Origin: Bryobacteraceae bacterium
Lineage (GTDB): Bacteria > Acidobacteriota > Terriglobia > Bryobacterales > Bryobacteraceae
Direction of reading: 5' to 3'
DNA: 36,806 nucleotides
Assembly: GCA_025980665.1 (NCBI GenBank)
Contig: JAICXC010000046.1
Coordinates: 1 to 36,806, forward strand
Part shown: piece after piece, positions 8,473 to 17,161 of the stretch
Numbering within the stretch: position 1 is the first letter of the stretch
Layout: every line of letters begins with the position of its first letter
Translations under genes and position numbers: made by a program
Notes under the pieces: model-generated
Databases searched by the model: none
What the model saw: the letters and a program-made list of their open reading frames with translations, nothing else
What the model was told of the DNA's origin: nothing

Positions 8473-9556
8473 CAGCATTGGAAATCGCGGCCGACACGTC
8501 TGTGCGGAATCGCTCTACTCTGAATCGGGTTTTCCACTCCTGCCGTCCGTTGACGGCGAGCTTACCTCGCAATTCAGGATTTGCGGCCAGCGTGCGAACC
8601 AGCAATGCCAATTCCTCCGGCAAGGAAGACTTTGCGAGCAATCCGCTATATCCATCGCGAAGAAGTTCGGGGATTCCGCCTGAAGGGTAGGAAACCACGC
8701 ACGTTCCTGCGGAAAAGGCTTCGAGGATTACTCTAGGACTCGCATCGTGGCCAGCGGAGGGCACAACCAGAACGTCGAGATCGTGGAGAGTCTGCGACAC
8801 GCTGTCCGTCCACCCTTGGAGCTCCACACCGACCGCGCCGATCGCTGCGCGAATCCCCTGCTCGTACGCGACATCGGAAAACAGCGAGGAACCAATTATG
8901 CGGAACAAGACCTGCGTTCGATCTGGAATCGCGGCTGCGACGCGGAGAAAATCGATATGGCCTTTCTCCGGAGCGATGCGTCCCAGGATCCCGACTCGAA
9001 TTGGACCTCCGCTCGAGTTCCGCGGGCAAAAGCCCTGATCCGCAACGCCGTTATAGACTACCTGAACCACGTCTGCCCCCAGCAATCTTTTCAGCGGCTG
9101 AGCTGTAAATTCAGAACACGCCAACACACGAGCCGGCACCCCGCGTAGAACCGATCTGGCGATGCTTCGTGAATATCCTTTGTCAAGAAGGCTGTGCGAA
9201 TGAAACAGGACCGGTACGCGGACCCGCCACGCGGCCGGCAATACTCTAGGCCCGTTCACGTAAACAATATCTGCCGGACGTTTTCGCATCACGTGGCGGA
9301 GAAGACGCGCGCTGCGTATCACATTGACGCCGAAACGTAAAATATCGGACGTGGTCTTACCGCCGTTGGAGTAACGAGCGATCGGAGCACGTTGTACAGG
9401 GAAACCGAGACCTCGCGCGAAGTCGAGGAGCGGCCCCGCGCCGGGAGCCATCACTTCCGCTTGCCAGCCCAGACTATGGACTTTAAGCAGCACGTCCCGC
9501 AAACAGAGTTGTGCGCCGCCGAGATCGCTGAACTGATCGACGAACAGGATTCTCAC
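8384..9556 (-). CDS. Family 4 glycosyltransferase
   Basis: The 390-residue protein starts at GTG 9556, which overlaps the ligase stop as GTGA and has GGAGG four bases upstream. The frame stays open further upstream but that stretch belongs to the preceding gene. The N-terminus MRILFVDQFSDLGGAQ has the glycine loop of GT4 enzymes. The donor domain shows VGILGRIAPEKGH at about 188-200 and D-x7-E (D271 to E279), followed by GTCVVSYPSGGIPEL. The first acidic residue of the usual E-x7-E signature is therefore Asp. It probably adds one sugar of the repeat unit made by this minus-strand operon. The last 27 residues overlap the 3' end of the nucleotidyltransferase gene on the plus strand and may be an unconserved extension. 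Confidence 0.9.
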   Translation of the reverse strand: MRILFVDQFSDLGGAQLCLRDVLLKVHSLGWQAEVMAPGAGPLLDFARGLGFPVQRAPIARYSNGGKTTSDILRFGVNVIRSARLLRHVMRKRPADIVYVNGPRVLPAAWRVRVPVLFHSHSLLDKGYSRSIARSVLRGVPARVLACSEFTAQPLKRLLGADVVQVVYNGVADQGFCPRNSSGGPIRVGILGRIAPEKGHIDFLRVAAAIPDRTQVLFRIIGSSLFSDVAYEQGIRAAIGAVGVELQGWTDSVSQTLHDLDVLVVPSAGHDASPRVILEAFSAGTCVVSYPSGGIPELLRDGYSGLLAKSSLPEELALLVRTLAANPELRGKLAVNGRQEWKTRFRVERFRTDVSAAISNAVTSQAPCANAHRSTSPARASSHDGTLSAP

Positions 9557-10965
9557 GCATCCTCCCGTGTTAGCCGCGCGGCCGTACCGAGCACCCAGAA
9601 GTACACCGGCAGAACCCGCCAATAAGTAATGAGATCGCCGGATAGCATCTGGACTAGTTGTCCGCACCAGAAGCAGAAAATCCACTCGCCAAAGAACTGC
9701 GCTTGAGGCCGGGCTGAACGCCGGGCGAGCCATCCTGTCCGCAGGATCACAATGTTCAGGCCGATAAACGCGGCTAGCCCGACGATGCCCGTTTCTACCA
9801 AAAGTCCTAGATAGGTATTGTCAGCGATGACCCTGCTGCCTACGAAGGTTGAATAGGGCAAGGTCTTATAGCCAATGCCGAAAACCGCGTGCCACGGTTC
9901 GCGAGCCAGGAAATCGTACAGCACCTGCCAATGCCCTACGCGTCCGGAAAGGACCTGGTCCGGCGACTGGCCGAAGAAACTGAAAGATCCTAGGAGGCGG
10001 CCCCAGTAGTTAGCGGACAGCTTGGGCGCTGCGAGTTCGATGGCGCCCGCGGCAGCGACTAACGCTACAAGCAAGACCATCAGTGATCTGCGGGGCCGTC
10101 CTCTATGGATGCAGGCAAGCACCGCCGCGGCCACACACACATTCAAAACCGACGCGCGAGAGTATGAAAACAGCAGCGCCCCTGCGAGTATTACGGCTCC
10201 CAAATGCGAGGAGGCGCGGGATAGCGGAGTCTCCTGGCGGCGCCTGAATAGACTCACCATCGCCATGACCAGAAAAAAAGCGCAGAAGTTCCCGAGAGTG
10301 CTGGCTTCATAGAATAGTCCTTGAGCGCGCCGGAACACGCCCTCTTCGAGGTACACGAATTGGTCGCCATAACCTGCAGGCGCAGGAAACTGGAAGTAGA
10401 AGTCAGCGCACGCGAAGAGAGCTCCGGCTACCGCTAGCGCGAAAAGAAATCTTGTAATCCGCAACGGCGCCGAACCTACAGGCCCGGCATACGCATAAAT
10501 GAAGACGAATACGCTCATTCCGAATAGAACCGCGCGTGCCAGGCTTCCCATAGCGATTTCCCATCCCGAATAGAGGGCAGCGAACGCCAGCGATTCCATG
10601 AGTATGGCCATGAAGATTATCAGCGCCACAATAACTGGATGGCTCCAGGAGCGCCACTCTCGTATCCAGACAAGACTCGCCAGCAATCCCAGCAGCGCAC
10701 ACACTGGAGCAACGTGGATCCCGGAGTTGCCAAGCGGAAATGGCAAGGGCGGCACCAGCAGCACAAGAAAGAAGAACAGCGGCAGCCAGCGGGAAGGACG
10801 CAGCAGTATCCAGTAGAACAGACCAGCTAATAGTGGAGGGATTAGCAGCAGGAGTCGGGTGGTGGTGCTGGGCATCAGAGCGATGACGCCGCACCACACT
10901 CCCAGCGCGATCGCGGAAACTTCCGGCGCATTCGGACGCCGTAGTTCGCGGAGTCGACTCGTCAC
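9553..10965 (-). CDS. O-antigen ligase / polymerase family membrane protein
   Basis: This is a 470-residue polytopic membrane protein of the Wzy_C/WaaL superfamily. GTG 10965 is chosen because it overlaps the stop of the chain-length gene as GTGA. The much longer open frame upstream is only a shadow of that gene. Hydrophobic helices run through most of the protein, beginning near LLLLIPPLLAGLFYW. The signature loop is WHAVFGIGYKTLPY followed by IADNTYLGLLVETGIVGL, close to the DNxYL...VExGI pattern of the family. Members polymerise or transfer lipid-linked glycans at the periplasmic face. It sits between a chain-length regulator and a glycosyltransferase, which favours the polymerase role over ligase. 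The second family member at 2920-4191 may do the other job. Confidence 0.87.
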   Translation of the reverse strand: MTSRLRELRRPNAPEVSAIALGVWCGVIALMPSTTTRLLLLIPPLLAGLFYWILLRPSRWLPLFFFLVLLVPPLPFPLGNSGIHVAPVCALLGLLASLVWIREWRSWSHPVIVALIIFMAILMESLAFAALYSGWEIAMGSLARAVLFGMSVFVFIYAYAGPVGSAPLRITRFLFALAVAGALFACADFYFQFPAPAGYGDQFVYLEEGVFRRAQGLFYEASTLGNFCAFFLVMAMVSLFRRRQETPLSRASSHLGAVILAGALLFSYSRASVLNVCVAAAVLACIHRGRPRRSLMVLLVALVAAAGAIELAAPKLSANYWGRLLGSFSFFGQSPDQVLSGRVGHWQVLYDFLAREPWHAVFGIGYKTLPYSTFVGSRVIADNTYLGLLVETGIVGLAAFIGLNIVILRTGWLARRSARPQAQFFGEWIFCFWCGQLVQMLSGDLITYWRVLPVYFWVLGTAARLTREDA

Positions 10966-12101
10966 CGGAGTGCGTCCGAGTGCCTGCTGAAGATTGGTTC
11001 GCGCTGTGTGTCGCGCACTCGATCGTAAGCGAACCGCATTGCAAGATACCCGATAGATGCCATCAGAGATAGCGCAAAGGCAACGCCCAGATTTAGGGGT
11101 GGGTTCGGGAAACTGGGGCGCTGCGGAACGATCCCGGGATCGAGAACTTTGAGCCGAACTCCGCGAGCCGCAGAAGTGGATTTCACATCGCTTAGCTTCG
11201 TATTTTCCACCTCCTCGTCTGCCCGCGCCGATTTCAGCTCCGCATCCAGGGCATCCCGTTCCCTTCTCAGGTTTTCGAGTATCGAGCTTTTCGAGGTCAG
11301 GGTTTGCAGCAACTGACGATCCTGATTCTCCAACTCTTGAATCTTGGCGCGCGTGGAAACAATTTCGAACTGTGTCCAACCCGCCTGGGGCTCGCCCGCC
11401 CCGCCGGGTTGAGGCGCTTGTTGCTGGCCCAGGTAATTCGCCAATTCGGCTCGTGACCTCGCCAGGTCCTTCCCGACCTCCGACCTGAGTTCCGCCGTGA
11501 CAAGGACCTCCTTATCAAGCGCTTCGACCGGTGTCGTTTTGGTGAATAGGTCTTTAGCCGATTCCGCGGCCGCCCGCCGCGCTTTGGCCGCGTCGAACAG
11601 TCGCTGCGGCTCCTTTGAAAGGTCCTCATCGGTTTGCCGCTCGAGAGACGCATTAAGAGCGACGGTGTGTTCCGCAATGTATTGCGCAAGCATCTGAGCA
11701 TCCTTCGGATCGCTCACAGTGGCGCTGATGTCGATAATCGTTGTACTGGCAGGCTTGGTGACCTCCAGGATCCGCCGCTTGAGGGTATCGGTGCTGGCGC
11801 CTGGATATCGCTCGCGTAGATGCAAGTCATTGAGGGCGTGTTCGAAGAGAGTGTCGCTGGACGCAAAACGCTCGTAGGTCTTAAGGGACTCCAGGTAGAC
11901 CGTACTGACGGCGGTAGCCGCCCGAGGATCGCCCCCCCCCGGCGGCTCTATCAAAATGCTGGACGTCGCAGTATAGCGCGCTGGCAGGAGCAGGCTGACG
12001 GCTCCGGCGATCACCACCGCGGTCGCGCAAGTTATCGCGACCAATGCCCATCGGCGCCGCAGATAGCGTGCGAATTCAAGTCCTTCTGACGCATTACGCA
12101 T
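10962..12101 (-). CDS. Wzz/GumC-type polysaccharide chain-length determinant
   Basis: The 379-residue protein has the layout of polysaccharide co-polymerases. It has a cytoplasmic start, a transmembrane helix at about 20-39 (VAITCATAVVIAGAVSLLL), the Wzz domain beginning YTATSSILIEPP, a long charged coiled coil, and a second helix near the C-terminus preceded by the proline-rich PQRPSFPNPPLNL. Such proteins set the length of polymer made by Wzy. There is no C-terminal Walker-type tyrosine kinase domain, and none is encoded nearby. Codons 54-57 contain nine consecutive G residues (positions 11932-11940), an unusual homopolymer that could slip during replication. ATG 12101 begins the operon that continues through the ligase and glycosyltransferase. 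Confidence 0.88.
   Translation of the reverse strand: MRNASEGLEFARYLRRRWALVAITCATAVVIAGAVSLLLPARYTATSSILIEPPGGGDPRAATAVSTVYLESLKTYERFASSDTLFEHALNDLHLRERYPGASTDTLKRRILEVTKPASTTIIDISATVSDPKDAQMLAQYIAEHTVALNASLERQTDEDLSKEPQRLFDAAKARRAAAESAKDLFTKTTPVEALDKEVLVTAELRSEVGKDLARSRAELANYLGQQQAPQPGGAGEPQAGWTQFEIVSTRAKIQELENQDRQLLQTLTSKSSILENLRRERDALDAELKSARADEEVENTKLSDVKSTSAARGVRLKVLDPGIVPQRPSFPNPPLNLGVAFALSLMASIGYLAMRFAYDRVRDTQREPIFSRHSDALR
11932..11940 (-). repeat. Homopolymer tract of nine G inside the chain-length gene
   Basis: Nine consecutive C on the plus strand are nine G in the coding strand of the chain-length gene, encoding part of P54-G55-G56-G57. It is the longest single-base run I noticed in the window. 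A gain or loss of one base would truncate the protein shortly after its first membrane helix. Slipped-strand phase variation is possible but not shown by one sequence. Confidence 0.9.
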
Positions 12102-12240
12102 CTGGTTACGATGATCGAAATACTTCCTGGGTACTTTCTATAGGTTTGACAGTGGGCAGGGCGGGAGAGAACACGCTTTTGGGCCGAGAAAAGTTGTTGC
12201 CCCGCCGGGGCGGTGGTTGTAGTATCGACTCAGCCCAATC
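12102..12240. promoter_or_regulatory. Divergent intergenic region with short inverted repeat and weak promoter match
   Basis: This 139-base spacer separates the chain-length gene (minus) from the sulfotransferase gene (plus), so it should hold promoters for both. On the plus strand TTGCCC at about 12198-12203 and TAGTAT at 12220-12225 are 16-17 bases apart, each a partial match to -35 and -10 boxes. Between them is the perfect inverted repeat GCCCC-GCC-GGGGC at 12199-12211, which could be an operator. On the plus strand TTGACA also occurs near 12147, without a good -10 box. All of this is by eye and weak. Confidence 0.3.
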
Positions 12241-13203
12241 GTGCAACAAACAACTCATTTGTGGCCGAACTTCTTTATTGCCGGTGCGCCTAAGACGGGC
12301 ACAACCTCGCTGTATCATTACTTGAGACAACATCCCCAAATCTATGTGAGCCCGGTCAAGGAGCCATGCTACTTCGCTTCTGAAGTCCGGTTGGAAAGCT
12401 TCAGCCGGGAGTTTGAACCCATCGCTCGAAGGAAGAGCGGGCGGGTGAGCCAATTTATCCAGGGCTCCATGAACGGCGTGGATCCCGGAGGAATCGTGGC
12501 GAACTGGGAAGATTACCTCGGGTTGTTTAAGAATGTTGACGGTCAGACTGCGATTGGCGAAGCGAGCGTATGCTATTTATGGTCGTCTACCGCAGCAGTC
12601 AACATACGCGCGCGCATTCCCGACGCGAAGATCGTCATCATTCTGAGAGATCCGGCGGAGCGGGCATTCTCGCAATATCTGCAGTATGCAGCGAACGGGC
12701 TGGTAAGGCATTCGTTCCGAGAACACATCGAATGCAGCGCGCGTAACAGCCGCCGTGTCTTTGACGCGCTGTATCCATTCCTCGAATACGGTCTGTACTA
12801 CCGACAGGTGAAAGCGTATCTGGAAGTGTTTCCCCGTGCCAATATTCGCATCTATTTGTACGAAGAAGCGTGGAGCGATCCCTTGGTATTTCTGAAACGG
12901 GTCTTCGAAGATCTGAATGTCAATCCCGAATTCACGCCCGATGTGTCCCGGCGAGCACTTGAGCGTAGAGCGCCAAGATCGCTCACCGGCCATTACCTGC
13001 TCACCAAATCGGGAATAGCGCCGCGATTGAAATCCGTGGCTCCCAGGGCGGCTTGGGATGCCGCTAGATCTCTTCTGTTTAAGTCTCATGGTTCCCTGCG
13101 CATGTGCGCCTCCGATCGACGGTATCTTTGCGATTATTATCGTGAAGACGTCCGGAAGCTATCCTTACTGCTGAACCGTGACCTTAAGGCCTGGCTCACG
13201 TAG
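12241..13203 (+). CDS. Sulfotransferase family protein (PAPS-dependent)
   Basis: The 320-residue protein shows the two binding signatures for 3'-phosphoadenosine-5'-phosphosulfate. The 5'-phosphosulfate loop is GAPKTGTTS at residues 15-23 and the 3'-phosphate site is ILRDPAERAFSQY around R136 to S144. Members move a sulfuryl group to a hydroxyl or amino group, in bacteria often on a glycan or lipid. The start is GTG 12241, which has no clear ribosome binding site, but it sits just upstream of the conserved PNFFIAGAPKTGT stretch, so little can be missing. It lies divergent from the chain-length operon and alone on the plus strand. The context suggests that one of the polysaccharides made by this cluster is sulfated, which is inference. 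Confidence 0.92.
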   Translation: MQQTTHLWPNFFIAGAPKTGTTSLYHYLRQHPQIYVSPVKEPCYFASEVRLESFSREFEPIARRKSGRVSQFIQGSMNGVDPGGIVANWEDYLGLFKNVDGQTAIGEASVCYLWSSTAAVNIRARIPDAKIVIILRDPAERAFSQYLQYAANGLVRHSFREHIECSARNSRRVFDALYPFLEYGLYYRQVKAYLEVFPRANIRIYLYEEAWSDPLVFLKRVFEDLNVNPEFTPDVSRRALERRAPRSLTGHYLLTKSGIAPRLKSVAPRAAWDAARSLLFKSHGSLRMCASDRRYLCDYYREDVRKLSLLLNRDLKAWLT

Positions 13204-13398
13204 CTTGGCGATTCGTGCCGTTTTGGAGGATATTCTAGCTATTTGCAATGCAGGAGTTTGCTGTCGGCAAATGAAATCTGGCTGTTCATGCACCTCAAGT
13301 CCCAGTCAATGAGCCAACGCTCGCATTGCACCGACTATTTAATGCGAGACTATGGGATTCGGCATTTTGAGAAAAGAGTAAGCTAATACTCAACCCCT

Positions 13399-15702
13399 AT
13401 GACAATTCGACCCCTGCCGAGCTTGACTGTATCTTTCCTCATTCTGGGGCTGCTCCCCGCCTTCGCCGATACTCAGATCATCCCGCAGGTTGCCGATGGC
13501 GCCGGATGGTCAACGACGATTGTGCTGGCCAATAAGACGTCAACCACGCAGACTGCCGCTCTGAGCTTCAACATGGATACGGCAAACGGCGCGACGACGC
13601 CCTGGACTTTGCAATTTCTCGAAGGCGTTGCCCAGTCCAGCATCAGCCTGCCCGCCGGTTCGACGCTTTTCCTCCACACTCCCGGCACGTCCGCGACCCT
13701 GACGCAGGGATGGGGCCAGCTTGACGCACCTGCTGGAATAACGGGCTACGCTATCTTCACGGACCGTGCGGCGGGACCTGCTCAGGACGGCACCGCGCCC
13801 GCCGTTTCGGCGGCCAGCCGCATCCTGATTCCGTTTGACAATAGCTCCAGTTTCGTCTCCGCTTTCGCCGTGGTGAATCCGACCAACGCCGCCGAAACCG
13901 TTCAGGTCAATATTCGAACCTCGGATGGCACTCTTTCGGGCACTCTGCCGACCCTGCCCGCGAAAGGTCAGACGACGTTCCTCTTGGCTCAACAATTTCC
14001 TGGAACCACGGGCAAGAGCGGATTGGCCGAGTTCTACGTTGCGTCCGGATCCATCTCCATCATTGCCTTGCGGGCTAATGGGAGCGCTTTCACCGCCGCC
14101 CCCGTGTATCTCCAGAGCGGGAATCCGATCATCGGTGCTCCTAATACTTCGCAAACCTCCGCACCTCAGACCCAGGTGATCCCGCAGGTTGCCGACGGCG
14201 CAGGCTGGGCGACCACGATTGTCCTTACCAACACGGCGACAGGCGACCTGCCGGTCACCTTGAATTTCAAACAGGCCGTCCCAAACGGGGCCGGGGTGAC
14301 GACGCCCTGGAGTCCACCCTTTCAAGACAGCTCGCCATTGAGTTTCACCATTCCTGCGGGTTCCTCGATTTTCTTGCGCACCCCCGGTAACGCGACGGAT
14401 CTTTCTCAAGGCTGGGCGGAGCTGGTCGCCGATTCACGAGTCTCGGGCTACGCGATCTTCACGTCGCGGTCGCCAGATGGCCGTGCGCAGGATTCGACGG
14501 CTCCCGCGGTCTTGGCGTCAAGCCGGATTCTAGTGCCGTTTGACAACACATCCGGCTTGATCATGGCTCTTGCGTTGGTGAACCCGAATGCATCCGCCGA
14601 AACGGTGGCGGTCAACTTACGGACCTCGGATGGCACCTCCAGCACCGCCACGGTGCCGGCCCTGCCATCGCAAGGGCAGATCACGTTCCTGATGCCGCAG
14701 CAATTTCCGGAAACCGCCAATAAGAGCGGACTGGCGGAATTTTACGTTTCTTCGGGTACGATTTCGATCATCGCGCTGCGAGCCAATCCGAGTGGGGCTG
14801 TCACCTCGGCGCCGGTGTTTTTCGAAACCGGTACACCCATCATTACGACGGGGGGCGGCGGCGGAACGGGTGGCGGAACCGGCGGCGGTGGTGGCGGATC
14901 CGGCAACATCGTGGCGGGCGGGTTTACGGTGGCTCAAGTTTCCGTGACTCTCACCGGGTCGGGTATCCCGACCAGAACGTCAGAATCCATCGGGGGGCTG
15001 TTCTCTAGCTATACACAGGCCGAATGGCAGTACCCATTCTCAGCGCCAACATTCGGGGCTTGCAGTGTGATCGACATCACAAACCCTGCAAAAGCTCCGT
15101 ACCTGCCGGATGCATATCTGGATGCCGGTACGATCACGGTAAGCGGACCCAATTTACCGTCTGGCACAGTAATACCGAAATCCATCACTCAGACCGGTCC
15201 AAGCTATGACTTCATGGCTGCAACGGGCACCACGCTCGCGGATGGCGGCACTTACACCATAAGTGGCAGTGGCGGCACGCAAGTCGGCCCTTTCACCGCT
15301 TCAATGACCCTCCCGCAAAGTTTTACGGTGACGAATTGGGACGCCATTACCGGGATCAATCGTGCCAACGGGCTCACCGTCAACTGGTCGGGGACCGGCT
15401 TCAATACAGTAGTCATCACTGCGACGGGCCAGAACTTGGCAACCACTGAGACTGTGACGGTTTCCTGCATGGTGGCGGGGAGCTTAGGCACGTTTTCAAT
15501 TCCGCAGGGCGCTCTTGCAATGCTATTTCCCACCCAAGTAGCCTCGTTGACAGTGACCGCCACTACAGTCACCTCGGGAACGGCAGCACAACTTCGGACA
15601 ACCGCACAAACCGTCGTCCCCAGCCTGGTGGGTGGTGGTCAAGTCAATTATGGGGACGTCGGGGGTCAGATCAGCGTGCTGAAGACCCTGTCGATACAGT
15701 AG
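13399..15702 (+). CDS. Secreted protein with two tandem copies of an Acidobacteria-type domain
   Basis: The 767-residue protein begins with a signal peptide (MTIRPLPSLTVSFLILGLL, likely cut after AFA). Two copies of a domain follow: residues about 25-248 starting TQIIPQVADGAGWSTTIVL, and about 258-482 starting TQVIPQVADGAGWATTIVL. Each ends with GLAEFYV and SIIALRAN. A glycine-rich linker at about 484-502 leads to a C-terminal domain of about 265 residues with beta-rich, Thr/Ser-rich sequence and no motif I recognise. Two Cys-containing stretches occur in the last domain (FGACSVID, VSCMVAG). I know similar IPQVADG repeats from Solibacter-like Acidobacteria, where function is not established. 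Cell-surface or matrix location is inferred. No sorting motif such as PEP-CTERM or LPXTG is visible. The gene stands alone. Confidence 0.88.
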   Translation: MTIRPLPSLTVSFLILGLLPAFADTQIIPQVADGAGWSTTIVLANKTSTTQTAALSFNMDTANGATTPWTLQFLEGVAQSSISLPAGSTLFLHTPGTSATLTQGWGQLDAPAGITGYAIFTDRAAGPAQDGTAPAVSAASRILIPFDNSSSFVSAFAVVNPTNAAETVQVNIRTSDGTLSGTLPTLPAKGQTTFLLAQQFPGTTGKSGLAEFYVASGSISIIALRANGSAFTAAPVYLQSGNPIIGAPNTSQTSAPQTQVIPQVADGAGWATTIVLTNTATGDLPVTLNFKQAVPNGAGVTTPWSPPFQDSSPLSFTIPAGSSIFLRTPGNATDLSQGWAELVADSRVSGYAIFTSRSPDGRAQDSTAPAVLASSRILVPFDNTSGLIMALALVNPNASAETVAVNLRTSDGTSSTATVPALPSQGQITFLMPQQFPETANKSGLAEFYVSSGTISIIALRANPSGAVTSAPVFFETGTPIITTGGGGGTGGGTGGGGGGSGNIVAGGFTVAQVSVTLTGSGIPTRTSESIGGLFSSYTQAEWQYPFSAPTFGACSVIDITNPAKAPYLPDAYLDAGTITVSGPNLPSGTVIPKSITQTGPSYDFMAATGTTLADGGTYTISGSGGTQVGPFTASMTLPQSFTVTNWDAITGINRANGLTVNWSGTGFNTVVITATGQNLATTETVTVSCMVAGSLGTFSIPQGALAMLFPTQVASLTVTATTVTSGTAAQLRTTAQTVVPSLVGGGQVNYGDVGGQISVLKTLSIQ
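13471..14850 (+). repeat. Intragenic tandem duplication of a roughly 680-base unit
   Basis: Bases from 13471 to about 14142 and from 14170 to about 14850 encode two copies of the same domain and are still similar at the DNA level, for example the shared ATCCCGCAGGTTGCCGA near each start. Differences occur mainly at third codon positions and in a few residues, so the copies look old but maintained. The unit is separated by a short Thr/Ser/Gln linker. Confidence 0.85.
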
Positions 15703-15751
15703 CTCTCACCTGGGATGGAACGAGAACCGGATTAATACGCCTTTAGCGCGC

Positions 15752-17161
15752 CTACCCGAACCCCTTGCGCTCCATGAATCCCCATCCCGTTCGGCCACGC
15801 AGGATATCTAGAAACGCTCCCGCGCGCCAGATGGTAAGAAGCTGGCGGAATCCAAGGCTTTCGAGGACGCCCGAAACCACCAGCAGCAGCAGATCGTGCA
15901 CCTTGGGATAGCGCCGCAGGGTCAGTTCCTCCAGCACCACCGATCCGACTGAAAGAAGCACGCCAAACGAAATCGAGGCCAGTAGAAAGAGAAAAGCGGT
16001 TTCATACACGAAGAACCCGAAGGCGAGCCCCACCAAAGTGAGCACGTATCCCGTGAGTTCCACTAGCGGACCGAACATCTCGAATAAAACGAAATAAGGG
16101 AATGCGGCCATTCCCAACGTGCCATACCGCGGACGCAGCAGCATTCCCCGATGTGCCCACAGAGTCTCGATGGTGCCGCGCTGCCATCGGTTGCGCTGAC
16201 GGCGAAGGGTGCCCAGCGACTCCGGAACTTCTGTCCAGCACACGGGGTTCGGCTCAAATACGATGCGATAATCCCGGCCCTGGCCGCGTGCCCAGTGGTG
16301 CAGCCGCATCACCAGCTCCATGTCTTCACCCACCGTATCGGTACGATATCCTCCCACCGCCAGAAGAGCCGATTTCGAGAAGAGTCCGAATGCTCCGGAA
16401 ATAACCACCAGGCAATTGTATGCGCTGAAGGCGACGCGTCCTCCCAGGAACGCACGAAGGTACTCGACCACCTGGAACCGGGCAATCCATGAGTTAGGCA
16501 GGTCCACTTCGGTCACGCGACCCGCGCTCACCTTACACCCGTTGGCTACGCGCACAATCCCACCCACAGCCAGTACCCGATCCGGATCGTAAAGGAAAGG
16601 ACGGACGGCGCTCAGTAACGCGTGCTCTTCCAGGACCGAGTCGGCGTCTACGCCGCAAACCAGCGGGTAGCGAGCCACATTCAACCCGGAATTTAGCGCG
16701 TCCGACTTGCCGCCGTTTTCCTTATCGATGACCACCAGCGGAATGGGGTCGATCGACTCATAAACCGCCCGAATCGGATTGCTGGGAAGCGTGTGGTCAA
16801 AGTAGCGCGCCGACTTATAGAGGTGGAATTCCCGTATCAGCAGCGGCAGCGTATCGTCTGTGGATCCGTCGTTGATGACGATCACTTCAAATTCCGGATA
16901 TTTGAGCGCCAGCATCGCCCGGACGCTCTGGCATACGCTGGCGGCCTCGTTGTATGCCGGGGCGAGAATCGAAACCGGCGGCATTAACGATGACATTTCG
17001 GCCGCGCGCTCCACCAGGGGATCATATTGGAAGAAGCGCCGGCGCAGAAGATCTACCAGCCCGGTCAGCGACAACACCATGTAGATGGCGCTGATGGCGA
17101 ATAGGTAGAAAATCACCCAGCTTTCGTACCAGTTTGCGGCGGTAAGCAGGGCCGTCCTCAC
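15752..17161 (-). CDS. Processive-type family 2 glycosyltransferase (PgaC/cellulose-synthase-like)
   Basis: The 469-residue protein has a membrane helix at about 13-36, a cytoplasmic GT-A domain and three to four C-terminal helices. Catalytic signatures are complete: VSILAPAYNEA, then VINDGSTDD at 96-103, the DAD motif at 172-174 (CGVDADS), the GED acceptor-site motif at 278-280 (TVGEDMEL) and QRNRW (Q-x-x-R-W) at 322-326. This is the pattern of polymerising synthases such as PgaC, hyaluronan or cellulose synthase, which make and extrude a beta-linked polymer through the inner membrane. The start is GTG 17161, overlapping the stop of the HEAT gene as GTGA. It is the last gene of the six-gene operon that begins with the YaiO-like barrel, and is the likely polymer source of that system. 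Confidence 0.93.
   Translation of the reverse strand: MRTALLTAANWYESWVIFYLFAISAIYMVLSLTGLVDLLRRRFFQYDPLVERAAEMSSLMPPVSILAPAYNEAASVCQSVRAMLALKYPEFEVIVINDGSTDDTLPLLIREFHLYKSARYFDHTLPSNPIRAVYESIDPIPLVVIDKENGGKSDALNSGLNVARYPLVCGVDADSVLEEHALLSAVRPFLYDPDRVLAVGGIVRVANGCKVSAGRVTEVDLPNSWIARFQVVEYLRAFLGGRVAFSAYNCLVVISGAFGLFSKSALLAVGGYRTDTVGEDMELVMRLHHWARGQGRDYRIVFEPNPVCWTEVPESLGTLRRQRNRWQRGTIETLWAHRGMLLRPRYGTLGMAAFPYFVLFEMFGPLVELTGYVLTLVGLAFGFFVYETAFLFLLASISFGVLLSVGSVVLEELTLRRYPKVHDLLLLVVSGVLESLGFRQLLTIWRAGAFLDILRGRTGWGFMERKGFG

Noticed and set aside
13540..14409. Long minus-strand open frame (289 codons) across the duplicated surface protein gene
   Set aside because: It is antisense to a gene with a clear signal peptide and repeated domain; its sequence is low-complexity Arg/Gly-rich, as expected for a shadow in GC-rich DNA.
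14850..14910. Glycine-rich repeat as a possible phase-variable or mobile element
   Set aside because: The DNA is an imperfect GGC-type repeat coding a flexible linker; no long pure tandem unit is present.
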